Source: Bacillus sp. THAF10 (GTDB lineage: Bacteria > Bacillota > Bacilli > Bacillales > Bacillaceae_I). Taken from it: 64,000 bases of DNA. Where the stretch lies: assembly GCF_009363695.1 (NCBI RefSeq), contig NZ_CP045403.1:3854501-3918500 (forward strand), written 5' to 3'. Of the stretch, positions 35,766 to 44,011 are shown piece after piece. The translations under genes and the position numbers were made by a program. Positions within the stretch are counted from its first letter, which is position 1. Every line of letters begins with the position of its first letter. A model generated the notes under the pieces. That model had not been told where the DNA came from. It ran no database searches and saw only the letters and a program-made list of their open reading frames with translations.

Positions 35766-35776
35766 TCCCCTCCCTC

Positions 35777-36307
35777 CTACTGGTGTGGAGGGTATTTTGC
35801 TGGAATAAACGATTTTTTCATAATAAACATATAAAGTGCCAGCGTGATGCTTTGCACATAAAAATAGAACGGAAACGAATACATGAAAATGTAGCCCTTT
35901 TTATAGTGAAATACCCCAAAATACGCAGCAAGCCCCTCTGTTAGCATCGCAATGAGCGACCACACGATAATATACAGTAAATTATAGTAGCCTTTTACCT
36001 TAAGAAGGCTGTGAAAATAAAAGAATAGATAGCCATAGGGGCCATATTGAAGATAGGAAATAAAATCAAACAATTCAAAGTAGGTGCTATCATTCACATC
36101 ATAAAAATCAAACGGTGGAATACTAATGGTATGGTCAAAAATGATGCCACTATTAATGCCAATTACTAAAAATAACAACGTTAGTGACAAGGGAAATCTT
36201 TTCGGTAAAAAATAGATAAGGGCGTATCCTCCTATAAGAGATAGCAGAATAAACAACTCATTGGAATTAAAGTAAAAATCATAATTAATTGTTGGGTTAG
36301 GTGCCAT
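35777..36307 (-). CDS. Small multi-pass membrane protein (CBO0543-like?)
   Basis: This is a 176-residue protein with about five hydrophobic segments and many aromatic residues (DFYFNSNELFILLSLIGGYA; YGPYGYLFFYFHSLLKVKGY). I do not recognise a function; its form resembles the small CBO0543-type membrane proteins of Firmicutes, a tentative call. It starts one nt after the stop of the next upstream gene, with GAGGGG inside that gene, so translation is coupled. Confidence 0.65.
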   Translation of the reverse strand: MAPNPTINYDFYFNSNELFILLSLIGGYALIYFLPKRFPLSLTLLFLVIGINSGIIFDHTISIPPFDFYDVNDSTYFELFDFISYLQYGPYGYLFFYFHSLLKVKGYYNLLYIIVWSLIAMLTEGLAAYFGVFHYKKGYIFMYSFPFYFYVQSITLALYMFIMKKSFIPAKYPPHQ

Positions 36308-36308
36308 A

Positions 36309-36782
36309 CTATCCCCTCACCATTTCGTCTTTTATTAATAAATGCCGGTATGCCCTTACTAAAAAAAGGGTCCCTGAAATATAAACAATAGAAACAATTG
36401 ATGTCATGGTGTATGACCACATGTGAAACTGAATGATATTTAGCTGTATTCCCAATGCTTCTAAGGAAAGTCTTACAAGCATGGTTATCAATCCATACAC
36501 CATCACGCGCCCTATTTTATTTTGAAAGGCAGCATTTGCAAAGATCATCAGAAGAATTGGAGCTAGAATATTTCTATGTAGCCAAAAGCATAGAAACAAG
36601 GCAGGCTCCTTATTATAGAAGATTAGACCTAGGTTCAAGCTGATTAGCGTTAACACGGTCTTATTTACAAACAAGAAAAATAGGAATAATAACAAGTTTT
36701 CAATGAAAATTAGTTTTTTTCGTTGAAACAAAAAAATTGCTCCAAATAACCAAGTAAGAATGAGATAGATGACCAGCGCCAC
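36309..36782 (-). CDS. Small multi-pass membrane protein (CBO0543-like)
   Basis: This is a 157-residue protein with five hydrophobic segments; a conserved-looking motif is KKLIFIENLLLFLFFLFVNK. It is similar in size and topology to the product of the gene it is coupled to, so the pair may be distant paralogues acting together. The start is GTG with AAGGAGG. Function is unknown. Confidence 0.68.
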   Translation of the reverse strand: MALVIYLILTWLFGAIFLFQRKKLIFIENLLLFLFFLFVNKTVLTLISLNLGLIFYNKEPALFLCFWLHRNILAPILLMIFANAAFQNKIGRVMVYGLITMLVRLSLEALGIQLNIIQFHMWSYTMTSIVSIVYISGTLFLVRAYRHLLIKDEMVRG

Positions 36783-36805
36783 AGCAAAATCCTCCTTATA
36801 AAACC

Positions 36806-36835
36806 AAAAAAAGAAGCCAATGATAGCTTCTTTTT
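36806..36835 (-). terminator. Terminator of the sucrose operon
   Basis: AAAAAGAAGC pairs with GCTTCTTTTT around an 8 nt loop, just beyond the sucrose-6-phosphate hydrolase stop. Confidence 0.88.
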
Positions 36836-36857
36836 AGCGTCCCCCAATGCCCGATAT

Positions 36858-38318
36858 TCATTCTTTTATTGCGTATGCAAGCTCCCATTTTTTGAGATTT
36901 ACGATTTCTCCACCGCCTGAAAAAACAATGCTCTGTTTGGACGTTAAAGGAGGAAAGATTCTGGCGGTAAATACTTCTTCCCCTTGATTGATAAACAGTT
37001 CGAGAGAGGATGTGTCCTTAAAAATTCTCATGGAGGATAAGGACGAAAGGGCACAGCTTCGTTTTTCCCAGCTTCCATCAACAAAACTTAGCCTGTGAAG
37101 ATGTATCATTTCTTCCTCTTTACTATACGTAACTTTTGCCGTATCAGAGATGCTTAGCAAAAACCAGTCTAAGCTCGGAGCAAATTCCAGCTCCATCTCT
37201 AGCACTTCGCCATGTACCCCGCTTAGCTCCAGTTGGTTAGGTGATAGAGCAATGTTTCTATGCACCGTCGCTTCCCCTTTTCGGAGATGCTCTAACTCTG
37301 CAACTGGATTTTGTAGAAGGCGTCCGTTTTGAAAGGTTAGCTCACGAGGAAGCGTTAAGGCATGAATCCAATGGTGCCTTATGGTCGGATGCTTGTCCTC
37401 ATGTTGCTCCGGCACCCCCATCCAGCCAACCATCAATCTGCGTCCATTCGTATCCACTGTTGTTTGTGGGGCATAAAATTCAAAGCCCCGATCAAGCTCT
37501 ACAAACTCGCCATGGGTAAAACGAACATCCTCATAATCTAAGCTTCCGATAAAATAACCAGCCTGGTAGACATTTTGGTACTTCCAGCCCTCTTTAGAAA
37601 GACCTTGCGGCGATACCACCAAAACATCCACCCCACCTAGAGAAAACATATCCGGACACTCCCACATATAGCCAAAGTCACCAAGACCATTCAGGTTCGA
37701 ACCAGCGATTGGCCCTACATGCTCCCACTTTGTTAAATCAGTGGATACAAGCAAGGCTACCTGTCCTTTTCGCTCCTTGCTTTGTGCTCCCACAACCATG
37801 TACCAATAATCATCACGCTTCCACACCTTTGGATCACGAAAATGAGCGGTATAATCACGAGGAAGCTCCACAACTGGTCCAAGCTTCTGAAAGGTGTTTC
37901 CGTCGTTTGACACCGCCATACACTGATACGTTTCGCGGTTCCCTTTGGCATCCTTCACATTTCCTGTATAAAAAAGAACCATTTGCCCGTTATGTTCCAC
38001 AGCGCTCCCGGAATAGCAGCCATTTTTCTCATACGCTTCACTTGGTGCAAGCGCAATCGGTTCATGCTTCCAGGTTGCCAAATCCTCTGAGGAATAATGT
38101 CCCCAAAACTTTGCGCCATGCCCTGTCTTAAACGGCATCCATTGATAAAACAGATGATAGCTTCCATTCCACTGAATGAAACCATTTGGATCATTTAACA
38201 AGCCAACAGGTGGCATTAAGTGAAAGTGCAATCGGTAAGGATCACTTTCCACTATTGTTTGATGGCTTTTCACTTGCTCCTCTGCTTGCCGTATAAGTTC
38301 CTGTTCTTTTTCTGTCAT
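36858..38318 (-). CDS. sacA: Sucrose-6-phosphate hydrolase (GH32)
   Basis: SacA cleaves sucrose-6-phosphate, delivered by the PTS, to glucose-6-phosphate and fructose. The 486-residue GH32 enzyme has the nucleophile Asp43 in LLNDPNG, the transition-state Asp in HFRDPKVW and the acid/base Glu in WECPDMF, followed by the C-terminal beta-sandwich. It lies 14 nt after the fructokinase gene at the end of the antiterminator-controlled operon. Confidence 0.95.
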   Translation of the reverse strand: MTEKEQELIRQAEEQVKSHQTIVESDPYRLHFHLMPPVGLLNDPNGFIQWNGSYHLFYQWMPFKTGHGAKFWGHYSSEDLATWKHEPIALAPSEAYEKNGCYSGSAVEHNGQMVLFYTGNVKDAKGNRETYQCMAVSNDGNTFQKLGPVVELPRDYTAHFRDPKVWKRDDYWYMVVGAQSKERKGQVALLVSTDLTKWEHVGPIAGSNLNGLGDFGYMWECPDMFSLGGVDVLVVSPQGLSKEGWKYQNVYQAGYFIGSLDYEDVRFTHGEFVELDRGFEFYAPQTTVDTNGRRLMVGWMGVPEQHEDKHPTIRHHWIHALTLPRELTFQNGRLLQNPVAELEHLRKGEATVHRNIALSPNQLELSGVHGEVLEMELEFAPSLDWFLLSISDTAKVTYSKEEEMIHLHRLSFVDGSWEKRSCALSSLSSMRIFKDTSSLELFINQGEEVFTARIFPPLTSKQSIVFSGGGEIVNLKKWELAYAIKE

Positions 38319-38332
38319 GTTGGAAAACTCCT

Positions 38333-39277
38333 TTATCTTTCCAGAATGGATTGAACTTGCTCTAGCGTTGGCAATGCCGTCATGGCTCCTTTTTCTGAAG
38401 CAGCAAGGGAGCCGGAAACACTAGCAAATCTAGCCATCTGAACAGCATCTGTCACCGTGATGTCCGAAAGGTTTTTTTCATATTCATGTACCATATACAA
38501 CATCGCAGACACAAAGGCATCCCCTGCACCTGTAGTGTCCACAGCCTTTACTTTGCGGGCAGGAACATGCTCGTTACCCTCTTTAGTAAACACATAGCTT
38601 CCTTCTGCTCCTAAGGTCACAAAAATTAAAGAAATATCATATTTAGCGAGCGCCTCTACACCACTAGAAATCTCTTCTTCTCCAGTAATAAAAGCAAGCT
38701 CTTCCTCTGATAGCTTTAGCACATCTGCGTAAGGTAGCATGGAGATGATTTGCGTACGGGCAGCCTCTTCCGTTTCCCAAAGCCCAAGGCGAAGGTTCGG
38801 GTCATAGGAGACGAGGACTCCTTTTTCTTTCGCAAGTGCTACGGCCTTTTTCGTTGCACTTCTAGCTGGCTCGCTTATAAGGGAAATGGAGCCAAAATGA
38901 AGAATTCGGTGCTGCTCAATAAGTTCTGGCCTAATGTCTTTTTCCTCTAGGAATCTGTCTGCACTAGGATCTATATAAAAATCAAAGCTACGCTCTCCAT
39001 CCTCTAGTGTGACAAATACCACACCGGTGCGGGTATCCTTTGTTAGAATGAGAGAATCTGTATTCACACCATAACTCTCTAGGGTTGTAGCAAGAAACCT
39101 ACCAAGCACATCGTCTCCCACTTTTCCAATAAAGGTCGATGGTAGGTCAAGCCTGGCCACGCCAACTGCTACATTTGCCGGTGCGCCTCCAGGACTTTTT
39201 TGATAGGTTACATTCTCTTGATCTAACGGAATAAAATCGATTAGTGCTTCTCCTAATGAAATAATGCCTCTTTTCAT
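38333..39277 (-). CDS. scrK: Fructokinase (PfkB/ribokinase family)
   Basis: This 314-residue PfkB-family sugar kinase phosphorylates the fructose released by the neighbouring SacA. The N-terminal motif is SPGGAPANVAVGVARL and the C-terminal catalytic motif is DTTGAGDAFVSAM with its Asp base. It sits 21 nt downstream of the EIIBC gene and 14 nt upstream of sacA. In B. subtilis the sac operon has no such gene, so this arrangement is closer to scr operons. Operon context makes fructose the expected substrate. Confidence 0.92.
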   Translation of the reverse strand: MKRGIISLGEALIDFIPLDQENVTYQKSPGGAPANVAVGVARLDLPSTFIGKVGDDVLGRFLATTLESYGVNTDSLILTKDTRTGVVFVTLEDGERSFDFYIDPSADRFLEEKDIRPELIEQHRILHFGSISLISEPARSATKKAVALAKEKGVLVSYDPNLRLGLWETEEAARTQIISMLPYADVLKLSEEELAFITGEEEISSGVEALAKYDISLIFVTLGAEGSYVFTKEGNEHVPARKVKAVDTTGAGDAFVSAMLYMVHEYEKNLSDITVTDAVQMARFASVSGSLAASEKGAMTALPTLEQVQSILER

Positions 39278-39298
39278 GTGAAAACTCCCCCTTGCTTT

Positions 39299-40711
39299 TT
39301 ATTTGCTAGCATCCGAGCGTTCTGCCGGTTTTTCTTCGCTAATACCTAGCAGCCACGTCGCCACAAATGCTGAGATAACCGCAATGGCAAATCCGATTAA
39401 ATAATTCACAATATTCATGGTTCCAAATTCAACGAGGATCGCAATCATCGGAATACCTGTTAACCCGTAAGCATTGGCTACGACATTTGTTAAAACAACG
39501 TATGCCCCGCCAAGCGCTCCGCCGATGGCCGCTCCGATAAATGGCTTACGATATCTTAAGTTTACACCGAAAATCACTGGCTCTGTTATTCCAAGGAAGG
39601 CTGACAAGGCAGCCGGAAGTGCAATTTCCTTTGTCTTCGCACGTTTCGCTAAAAAATAAACCGCAAGACCAGCTCCGCCTTGAGCCACATTAGCCATCGA
39701 CCAGATTGGAAGCAAATAATTAATCCCTAAATCGGCAAGCAGCCCTGCTTCAATGGCATGAAAGCTATGATGGACCCCAGTAATCACAATGAGTGAATAC
39801 AAGCCTCCAAAAATCAACCCAGCAAGCACACTTCCATTTTCATAAATAAAATTTAGCACAACGGTAATGCCAGATCCTATCCCATTTCCTAAAGGACCAA
39901 TCGCAAGCAACGTAATGAAACCAGTCAAAATCACCGTCACAAAAGGAGTGACAAGCAAATCAATTGCAGCGGGCACCATTTTACGTATGGTTTTTTCTAT
40001 CAAGCTCATAACATAAACAGCGAGCAAAACAGGAACAACCGTCCCCTGATAGCCTAATAGCGCCACGTCTAACCCATAAAAGTCCATCGTTTCGGGCTTG
40101 GCATCCGCCAGACCCCACGGATTTAAAAGTTCTGGGTGGGTCATGATGCCCCCAATTACTGCACCAAGATAGGAATTGCCGCCGAATTCCTTCGCTGCAC
40201 TAAACCCGAGTAAAATCGGAAGGATGATAAATGCAGCACTACTAAACATATTCAGCATCACAACAAGTGCACTATCATTTTCTACCCAGCCAAAGGTCGT
40301 TACCATGCCAAGGAGTCCCATCAAAAGTCCACTTGCGACAATGGCAGGAATGATAGGCACGAAAATATTAGATAACGTTCTGGCAAAGCGGGCAAACGGA
40401 TTTAATTTCTTTTTTGCTGCCGCTTGGTGATCTACCTGTTCGGAAGTTTGGTCGTTCAGCCCGGAAGCTTGAGCAAATTCTGCATACACTTTATTGACAA
40501 TCCCAGTTCCGAAAATAACCTGAAACTGACCCGAGCTTGCAAACGCTCCTTTCACTCCGTCTAACTCTTCCAGCTGTTCTCTGTTTGCGGATGCTACTTC
40601 ATCGTCTTTAAGCACAAGACGCAGCCGAGTTGCACAGTGTGTGGCACTTATAACATTTTCTTTTCCGCCTAAAAGCGGGAGTAAGTCTTCTGCAATTTGT
40701 TTATAGTTCAT
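39299..40711 (-). CDS. sacP: PTS sucrose transporter EIIBC
   Basis: This 470-residue EIIBC protein imports and phosphorylates sucrose. The EIIB domain comes first, with the phospho-Cys26 in ISATHCATRLRLVL, then an EIIC domain from about residue 100 with ten or so hydrophobic segments. There is no EIIA domain; the unlinked EIIA at 42118 likely serves it. The ATG at 40711 follows GAGAGGTG and gives the normal N-terminus. Expression passes through the RAT/terminator at 41011-41103. Confidence 0.94.
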   Translation of the reverse strand: MNYKQIAEDLLPLLGGKENVISATHCATRLRLVLKDDEVASANREQLEELDGVKGAFASSGQFQVIFGTGIVNKVYAEFAQASGLNDQTSEQVDHQAAAKKKLNPFARFARTLSNIFVPIIPAIVASGLLMGLLGMVTTFGWVENDSALVVMLNMFSSAAFIILPILLGFSAAKEFGGNSYLGAVIGGIMTHPELLNPWGLADAKPETMDFYGLDVALLGYQGTVVPVLLAVYVMSLIEKTIRKMVPAAIDLLVTPFVTVILTGFITLLAIGPLGNGIGSGITVVLNFIYENGSVLAGLIFGGLYSLIVITGVHHSFHAIEAGLLADLGINYLLPIWSMANVAQGGAGLAVYFLAKRAKTKEIALPAALSAFLGITEPVIFGVNLRYRKPFIGAAIGGALGGAYVVLTNVVANAYGLTGIPMIAILVEFGTMNIVNYLIGFAIAVISAFVATWLLGISEEKPAERSDASK

Positions 40712-40807
40712 GTTAAGGCACCTCTCTAGACAGTATTTTTGATTAGGTGTGGAAAGTGGGGGATGGCGGATGGTGCACATCATACCCCCTACAGGTATTT
40801 CTGTCGT

Positions 40808-40925
40808 CTTAAGAGCGATTTTTGAGATTTAAGAGCGAAAAATCGATTTTACGAGCGAAAATTTAGATTTACGAGCGAAAAGTGGATTTTGCGAGCGAAA
40901 CTTTTATTTTAAGAGCGAAACCCCA
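40808..40925 (+). repeat. Exact 20 bp phased array, word ACGAGCGAAA
   Basis: GAGCGA begins at 40813, 40833, 40853, 40873, 40893 and 40913, exactly 20 bp apart six times. Each unit is (A/G)(A/C)GAGCGAAA, about 6 variable nt, then ATTT. The array lies in the sac leader, between the antitermination hairpin and the EIIBC gene, so it is transcribed when antitermination occurs. The rest of the gap 40712-40807 holds the RBS and nothing else I recognise. Confidence 0.95.
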
Positions 40926-41010
40926 ATTTGTTGCTCCTTTCAAAGGCGGTATACCCCCACCACTCCCATTGCAATCCGCACACCTTTTCTTCACTCCAGC
41001 ACCGCCCAAT

Positions 41011-41079
41011 AAAAAAGACCTAAAGCCACCAGAAAGCAAAGGGAGAATCTCCCTTCTTTCCGGCTGACTTCAGGTCTTG
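41011..41079 (-). terminator. Conditional terminator of sacP operon
   Basis: Minus strand AAGACCTGAAGTCAGCCGG pairs, with mismatches, with CTGGTGGCTTTAGGTCTT followed by TTTT. Its 5' strand overlaps the RAT at 41071-41103, so the two structures exclude each other. Confidence 0.9.
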
Positions 41080-41103
41080 CCTGCATGACCAGTCACAATC
41101 CTC
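41071..41103 (-). promoter_or_regulatory. RAT antiterminator site 1
   Basis: Minus strand GGATTGTGACTGGTCATGC then AGGCAAGACCT matches the ribonucleic antiterminator sequence bound by SacT/SacY/LicT-type CAT domains. It overlaps the terminator at 41011-41079 and controls sacP-scrK-sacA. Confidence 0.93.
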
Positions 41104-41136
41104 AACTATCGCACTCGTTATTTAGTTTACATGCTC

Positions 41137-41150
41137 CGTATCCGTTTACA
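41137..41150. promoter_or_regulatory. Cre-like site before RAT 1
   Basis: Minus strand TGTAAACGGATACG fits the CcpA consensus except at two positions. It lies between the sacT stop and RAT 1, so catabolite repression of the distal genes is possible. Confidence 0.35.
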
Positions 41151-41177
41151 TTTTCTCTCATACAAGCTTTATATGCT

Positions 41178-42002
41178 CTATTTTTCCGTTAAGCGCTGGA
41201 TGTGGAGGCTGATATATCCCACCTCAGATAGCGGAAAATGGATCTTGTATTCCTCTTCAAGATAGTCCGCAATTTTCTGGGCTGTTTGAAACGAAACGGC
41301 AAACTTTTCCCGCAACAGCTGAAGCATGTCGGGGTCCATGGAATGAAAGGGCTCTCCCTCTTCGACTCTGTTGATGGCAAAACGGAGATGCGTAAGGAGT
41401 CGCTGATAATTGACAGAGTTCTCGCCTATTTCCATGTCAAAGTCTTTTTCCATAATCTCAATGGCCTCACGAATGATGGTCGCGAGCTGCATCGTATTTT
41501 CCATGCTTTTGCTGCCCATTTTAGCGGTATGAAGATGCAACGCAATATGCCCGACTTCATCATCAGGAATCATAACGCCTAGCTTGTCTTTAATATGTTG
41601 CTGTGCCCACAAGCCAATTTCGAACTCCGGCTTATATAGCACCTTAATTTCGTTTAGCAGCTTATTTTGGATGGTGTAGCCCTTTTCTAACCGTTCGATG
41701 GCAAAAGAAAGATGGTCTGTTAGCGATATATGAATATGGTTGCTAAGTGGTACCATCAGCTTTCCCTCAGCGTAGCTGATAATGTCCTCTGCCACATCAA
41801 TATGCTCAACAGGAAGGGTCGACAAGAGCTCTTGAAATTTGTCGCTTTCCTCTTTCATGACAAAGATTTTTTCAATTTTGCCTCGGTCCACAAGGTCATT
41901 CTTGCGCTTTTGGAAGCCTACTCCAAGTCCCATCACAATTTTTTCTTGCGCGTCGTCTTTTACCACTACCGCGTTATTGTTCAGTATTTTACTTATCTTC
42001 AC
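41178..42002 (-). CDS. sacT: BglG-family antiterminator SacT
   Basis: This 274-residue transcriptional antiterminator binds RAT RNA and prevents terminator formation when sugar is present. The N-terminal CAT domain spans residues 1-55 (MKISKILNNNAVVVKD). PRD1 (about 70-170) carries His97 and His156 and PRD2 (about 175-274) His205 and His267, the sites phosphorylated by EII and HPr. The start is GTG after GGGGAG. It lies between the EIIA gene and the sacP operon, with a RAT on either side, so it controls its own transcript and the sugar genes. Confidence 0.94.
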   Translation of the reverse strand: MKISKILNNNAVVVKDDAQEKIVMGLGVGFQKRKNDLVDRGKIEKIFVMKEESDKFQELLSTLPVEHIDVAEDIISYAEGKLMVPLSNHIHISLTDHLSFAIERLEKGYTIQNKLLNEIKVLYKPEFEIGLWAQQHIKDKLGVMIPDDEVGHIALHLHTAKMGSKSMENTMQLATIIREAIEIMEKDFDMEIGENSVNYQRLLTHLRFAINRVEEGEPFHSMDPDMLQLLREKFAVSFQTAQKIADYLEEEYKIHFPLSEVGYISLHIQRLTEK

Positions 42003-42117
42003 TTTTGTCGCTCCCCAACTCTACCGCTCTATTTTCCTACATTATAACGGAGACTTTGCGGTGTTACAAAGTCTGTGCATGTCTCCATATGCAAAATAGA
42101 GCGGAAATGAGGAGTGC

Positions 42118-42624
42118 TTACGCCTTAACCTTCCAGTCGATAAGTGTGGTTTCGCCTTTGACCGCAGACTCTCCAGCATGCTTTGTCACGCTTTCCATTA
42201 CATCTCCGTTCGTAAGGATTACTGGCGTCACAATGCTTTTTGCTTTTTCTTTTATAAGGGCAATGTCGAAGGTTAATAGCGGTGTGCCAACCTCCACCTT
42301 GTCGCCTACTTCCACAAGTCCTTCAAAGCCTTCTCCCTTCATGCTGACTGTTTCTAGTCCAACATGAATAAGCACCTCAACACCTGTTTCTGATTTAATA
42401 CCAATGGCATGTTTTGTTGGGAAGAACTGAATGATTTCACCCTTTACAGGCGATACTACCGTTCCTTCTGTTGGCTCAATGGCAATGCCGTCGCCCATCA
42501 TTTTTTGAGCAAAAACCGGGTCTGGCACCTCTTCTAGTGGAACAATTTTACCGGTAATCGGTGCGACCAAGGTTTCCTCTGTTTTCACTTCTTCTTTACC
42601 AAAAAGCTTTTTAAAAAATGACAT
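42118..42624 (-). CDS. PTS glucose-type EIIA
   Basis: This 168-residue EIIA-Glc-type protein passes phosphate from HPr to EIIB domains. His72 and His87 (the latter in VEVLIHVGLETV) are the active-site pair. The ATG at 42624 follows AGGAGGAG; an upstream in-frame extension would overlap the terminator hairpin and is rejected. As sacP here lacks an EIIA domain, this is the probable partner; it could also serve the EIICB at 51764, which lacks one too. Confidence 0.93.
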   Translation of the reverse strand: MSFFKKLFGKEEVKTEETLVAPITGKIVPLEEVPDPVFAQKMMGDGIAIEPTEGTVVSPVKGEIIQFFPTKHAIGIKSETGVEVLIHVGLETVSMKGEGFEGLVEVGDKVEVGTPLLTFDIALIKEKAKSIVTPVILTNGDVMESVTKHAGESAVKGETTLIDWKVKA

Positions 42625-42664
42625 CGTTTCTCCTCCTATAAGGGTTCTGAATTGTGCAAAAACG

Positions 42665-42713
42665 AAAAAAGACCCAATACGAATGCTCACTAAAAAAGCA
42701 CGTATTAGGTCTT
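42665..42713 (-). terminator. Conditional terminator upstream of EIIA gene
   Basis: Minus strand AGACCTAATACG pairs with CGTATTGGGTCT, followed by TTTTTC. The 5' strand overlaps RAT 2. Confidence 0.9.
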
Positions 42714-42737
42714 GCCTGCATTACCAGTCACAATCCT
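42707..42737 (-). promoter_or_regulatory. RAT antiterminator site 2
   Basis: Minus strand AGGATTGTGACTGGTAATGC then AGGCAAGACCT, nearly identical to RAT 1, immediately upstream of the conditional terminator before EIIA and sacT. It implies positive autoregulation of sacT. Confidence 0.93.
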
Positions 42738-42759
42738 GTTGGTATTAATTTATGTTTAT

Positions 42760-42788
42760 AAGGTACGGCACATAGTCCGATTTGTCAA
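42760..42788 (-). promoter_or_regulatory. Predicted sigma-A promoter of EIIA-sacT
   Basis: Minus strand TTGACA (42783-42788), 17 bp spacer, TACCTT (42760-42765), about 22 nt upstream of RAT 2. The -10 is weak. Confidence 0.55.
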
Positions 42789-43670
42789 TTAATATGTGGA
42801 GATTCCGTTCACAAGCTTCTCCCAATCGGGATACAAATCAGAGCGTCGATCTCTCCATGTGGTTACCGAACCACTTTCACGCACCTTGTGAAGTAGCGCT
42901 AGGTCCAGGTCACCAGTGATGATCATGTCGGTGTTGAGTTCCCCTTCTGCAACAAGTCCTCCTGGTGGAAATGGCACATCATTTGGAGAAATAATCGCAG
43001 CCTGCCCGAAGTTTCCACGCATGAAATCAACCGTTGGCAAGGAGCCAATCGTTCCGGTTGTGACCACATAAATTTGGTTTTCAATGGTGCGCGCATGACA
43101 GGAATAGCGCACGCGATGGAACCCGTGGCGGTCATCGGTACAAGATGGACAGAATACCACATCAGCTCCCATCGCCTTTACCATTCGAACAACCTCCGGA
43201 AACTCGATGTCATAGCAAGTTAAGAGCGAAATGGTCCCGTAATCCGTGTGGAAAATTTGCAGGTCCTCACCAGGAGTCAGTCCCCACTCATAAACCTCCG
43301 TAGGTGTCAGGTGCAGCTTCACCTGAGTCGCTATTCGTCCATCTGGATAAAACAGGTGCGCCGCGTTGTACAGCTTTCCTTCTTTTTCAATGATATGGGT
43401 CCCGCCAATAATGTGCATTCCCGTTTGTATAGCTATGCCACTAAAAAGCTGGCGATAGGATTCGGTGTAGTTTGGCAAATCATGAATGGTCTGCGTCCTC
43501 CCCTCAACAGGAAACGAGATAAGTTGAGTGGTAAAAAATTCAGGAAACAACACAAAATTCGCATCAAATTCAGCAGCCGTCTTTACATAATGAATCACTG
43601 AATTAGCAAACTCCTCAAAGCTGGAAATAGTGTGCAATGGATATTGCACAGCCGAAGCACGAAACTTCAT
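42789..43670 (-). CDS. Carbon-nitrogen (nitrilase-type) hydrolase
   Basis: This is a 293-residue nitrilase-superfamily hydrolase. The Glu-Lys-Cys triad is visible: Glu in LFPEFFTT, Lys in QVKLHLTPTE and Cys in LLTCYDIEFPE. The subgroup acts on amide or nitrile C-N bonds of small molecules; in Bacillaceae such genes are often next to an acetyltransferase, which is absent here. AGGGGG precedes the ATG. It ends where the EIIA-sacT promoter begins, so no spacer separates them. Confidence 0.88.
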   Translation of the reverse strand: MKFRASAVQYPLHTISSFEEFANSVIHYVKTAAEFDANFVLFPEFFTTQLISFPVEGRTQTIHDLPNYTESYRQLFSGIAIQTGMHIIGGTHIIEKEGKLYNAAHLFYPDGRIATQVKLHLTPTEVYEWGLTPGEDLQIFHTDYGTISLLTCYDIEFPEVVRMVKAMGADVVFCPSCTDDRHGFHRVRYSCHARTIENQIYVVTTGTIGSLPTVDFMRGNFGQAAIISPNDVPFPPGGLVAEGELNTDMIITGDLDLALLHKVRESGSVTTWRDRRSDLYPDWEKLVNGISTY

Positions 43671-43809
43671 ACGGCGGGACCCCCTTTTCTATCGTCATAT
43701 GTATGGTGTATGCATCAATTCTTTTCGGTGCAACTAGTCCATTATAAAGGATAGAAAGAGAGGGGCTCAATGGTAATTTTTATGGGATATGATGGAAAAA
43801 CAGCATTGC

Positions 43810-43947
43810 TTGATGTTGAAAAAATTTATGTCTCTTGTTGTTGTTGATGTTGAGGGCATCTTTAGACATCAAATTTCTCATGTTTTTCGCCGTTTTTGAT
43901 GTAGAGAATCCCTCTAGACTTCAAAAACCTCTTCTCTCATGTAGAGA
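43810..43947 (+). repeat. Degenerate phased array, word GATGT(T/A)GAG
   Basis: GATGTTGA, GATGTTGAG, TCATGT, GATGTAGAG and CATGTAGAG recur, with later units near 43880, 43899, 43919 and 43939 (19-20 bp apart). Some units carry the reverse motif (GACATCAAA, GACTTCAAA). It lies just beyond the terminator of the HAD gene on the minus strand. It is less regular than the other arrays. The rest of the gap 43671-43809 is AT-rich. Confidence 0.6.
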
Positions 43948-43973
43948 CCTCACCTAAATCGGTTCCATGCAAA

Positions 43974-44011
43974 CAAAAAAAGCACCAGCTCCACTCAGGT
44001 AGCCTGGTACT
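43974..44011 (-). terminator. Terminator of HAD phosphatase gene
   Basis: Minus strand AGTACCAGG, a loop, then CTGGTGCTTTTTTT. The hairpin overlaps the last codons of the gene. Confidence 0.8.
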
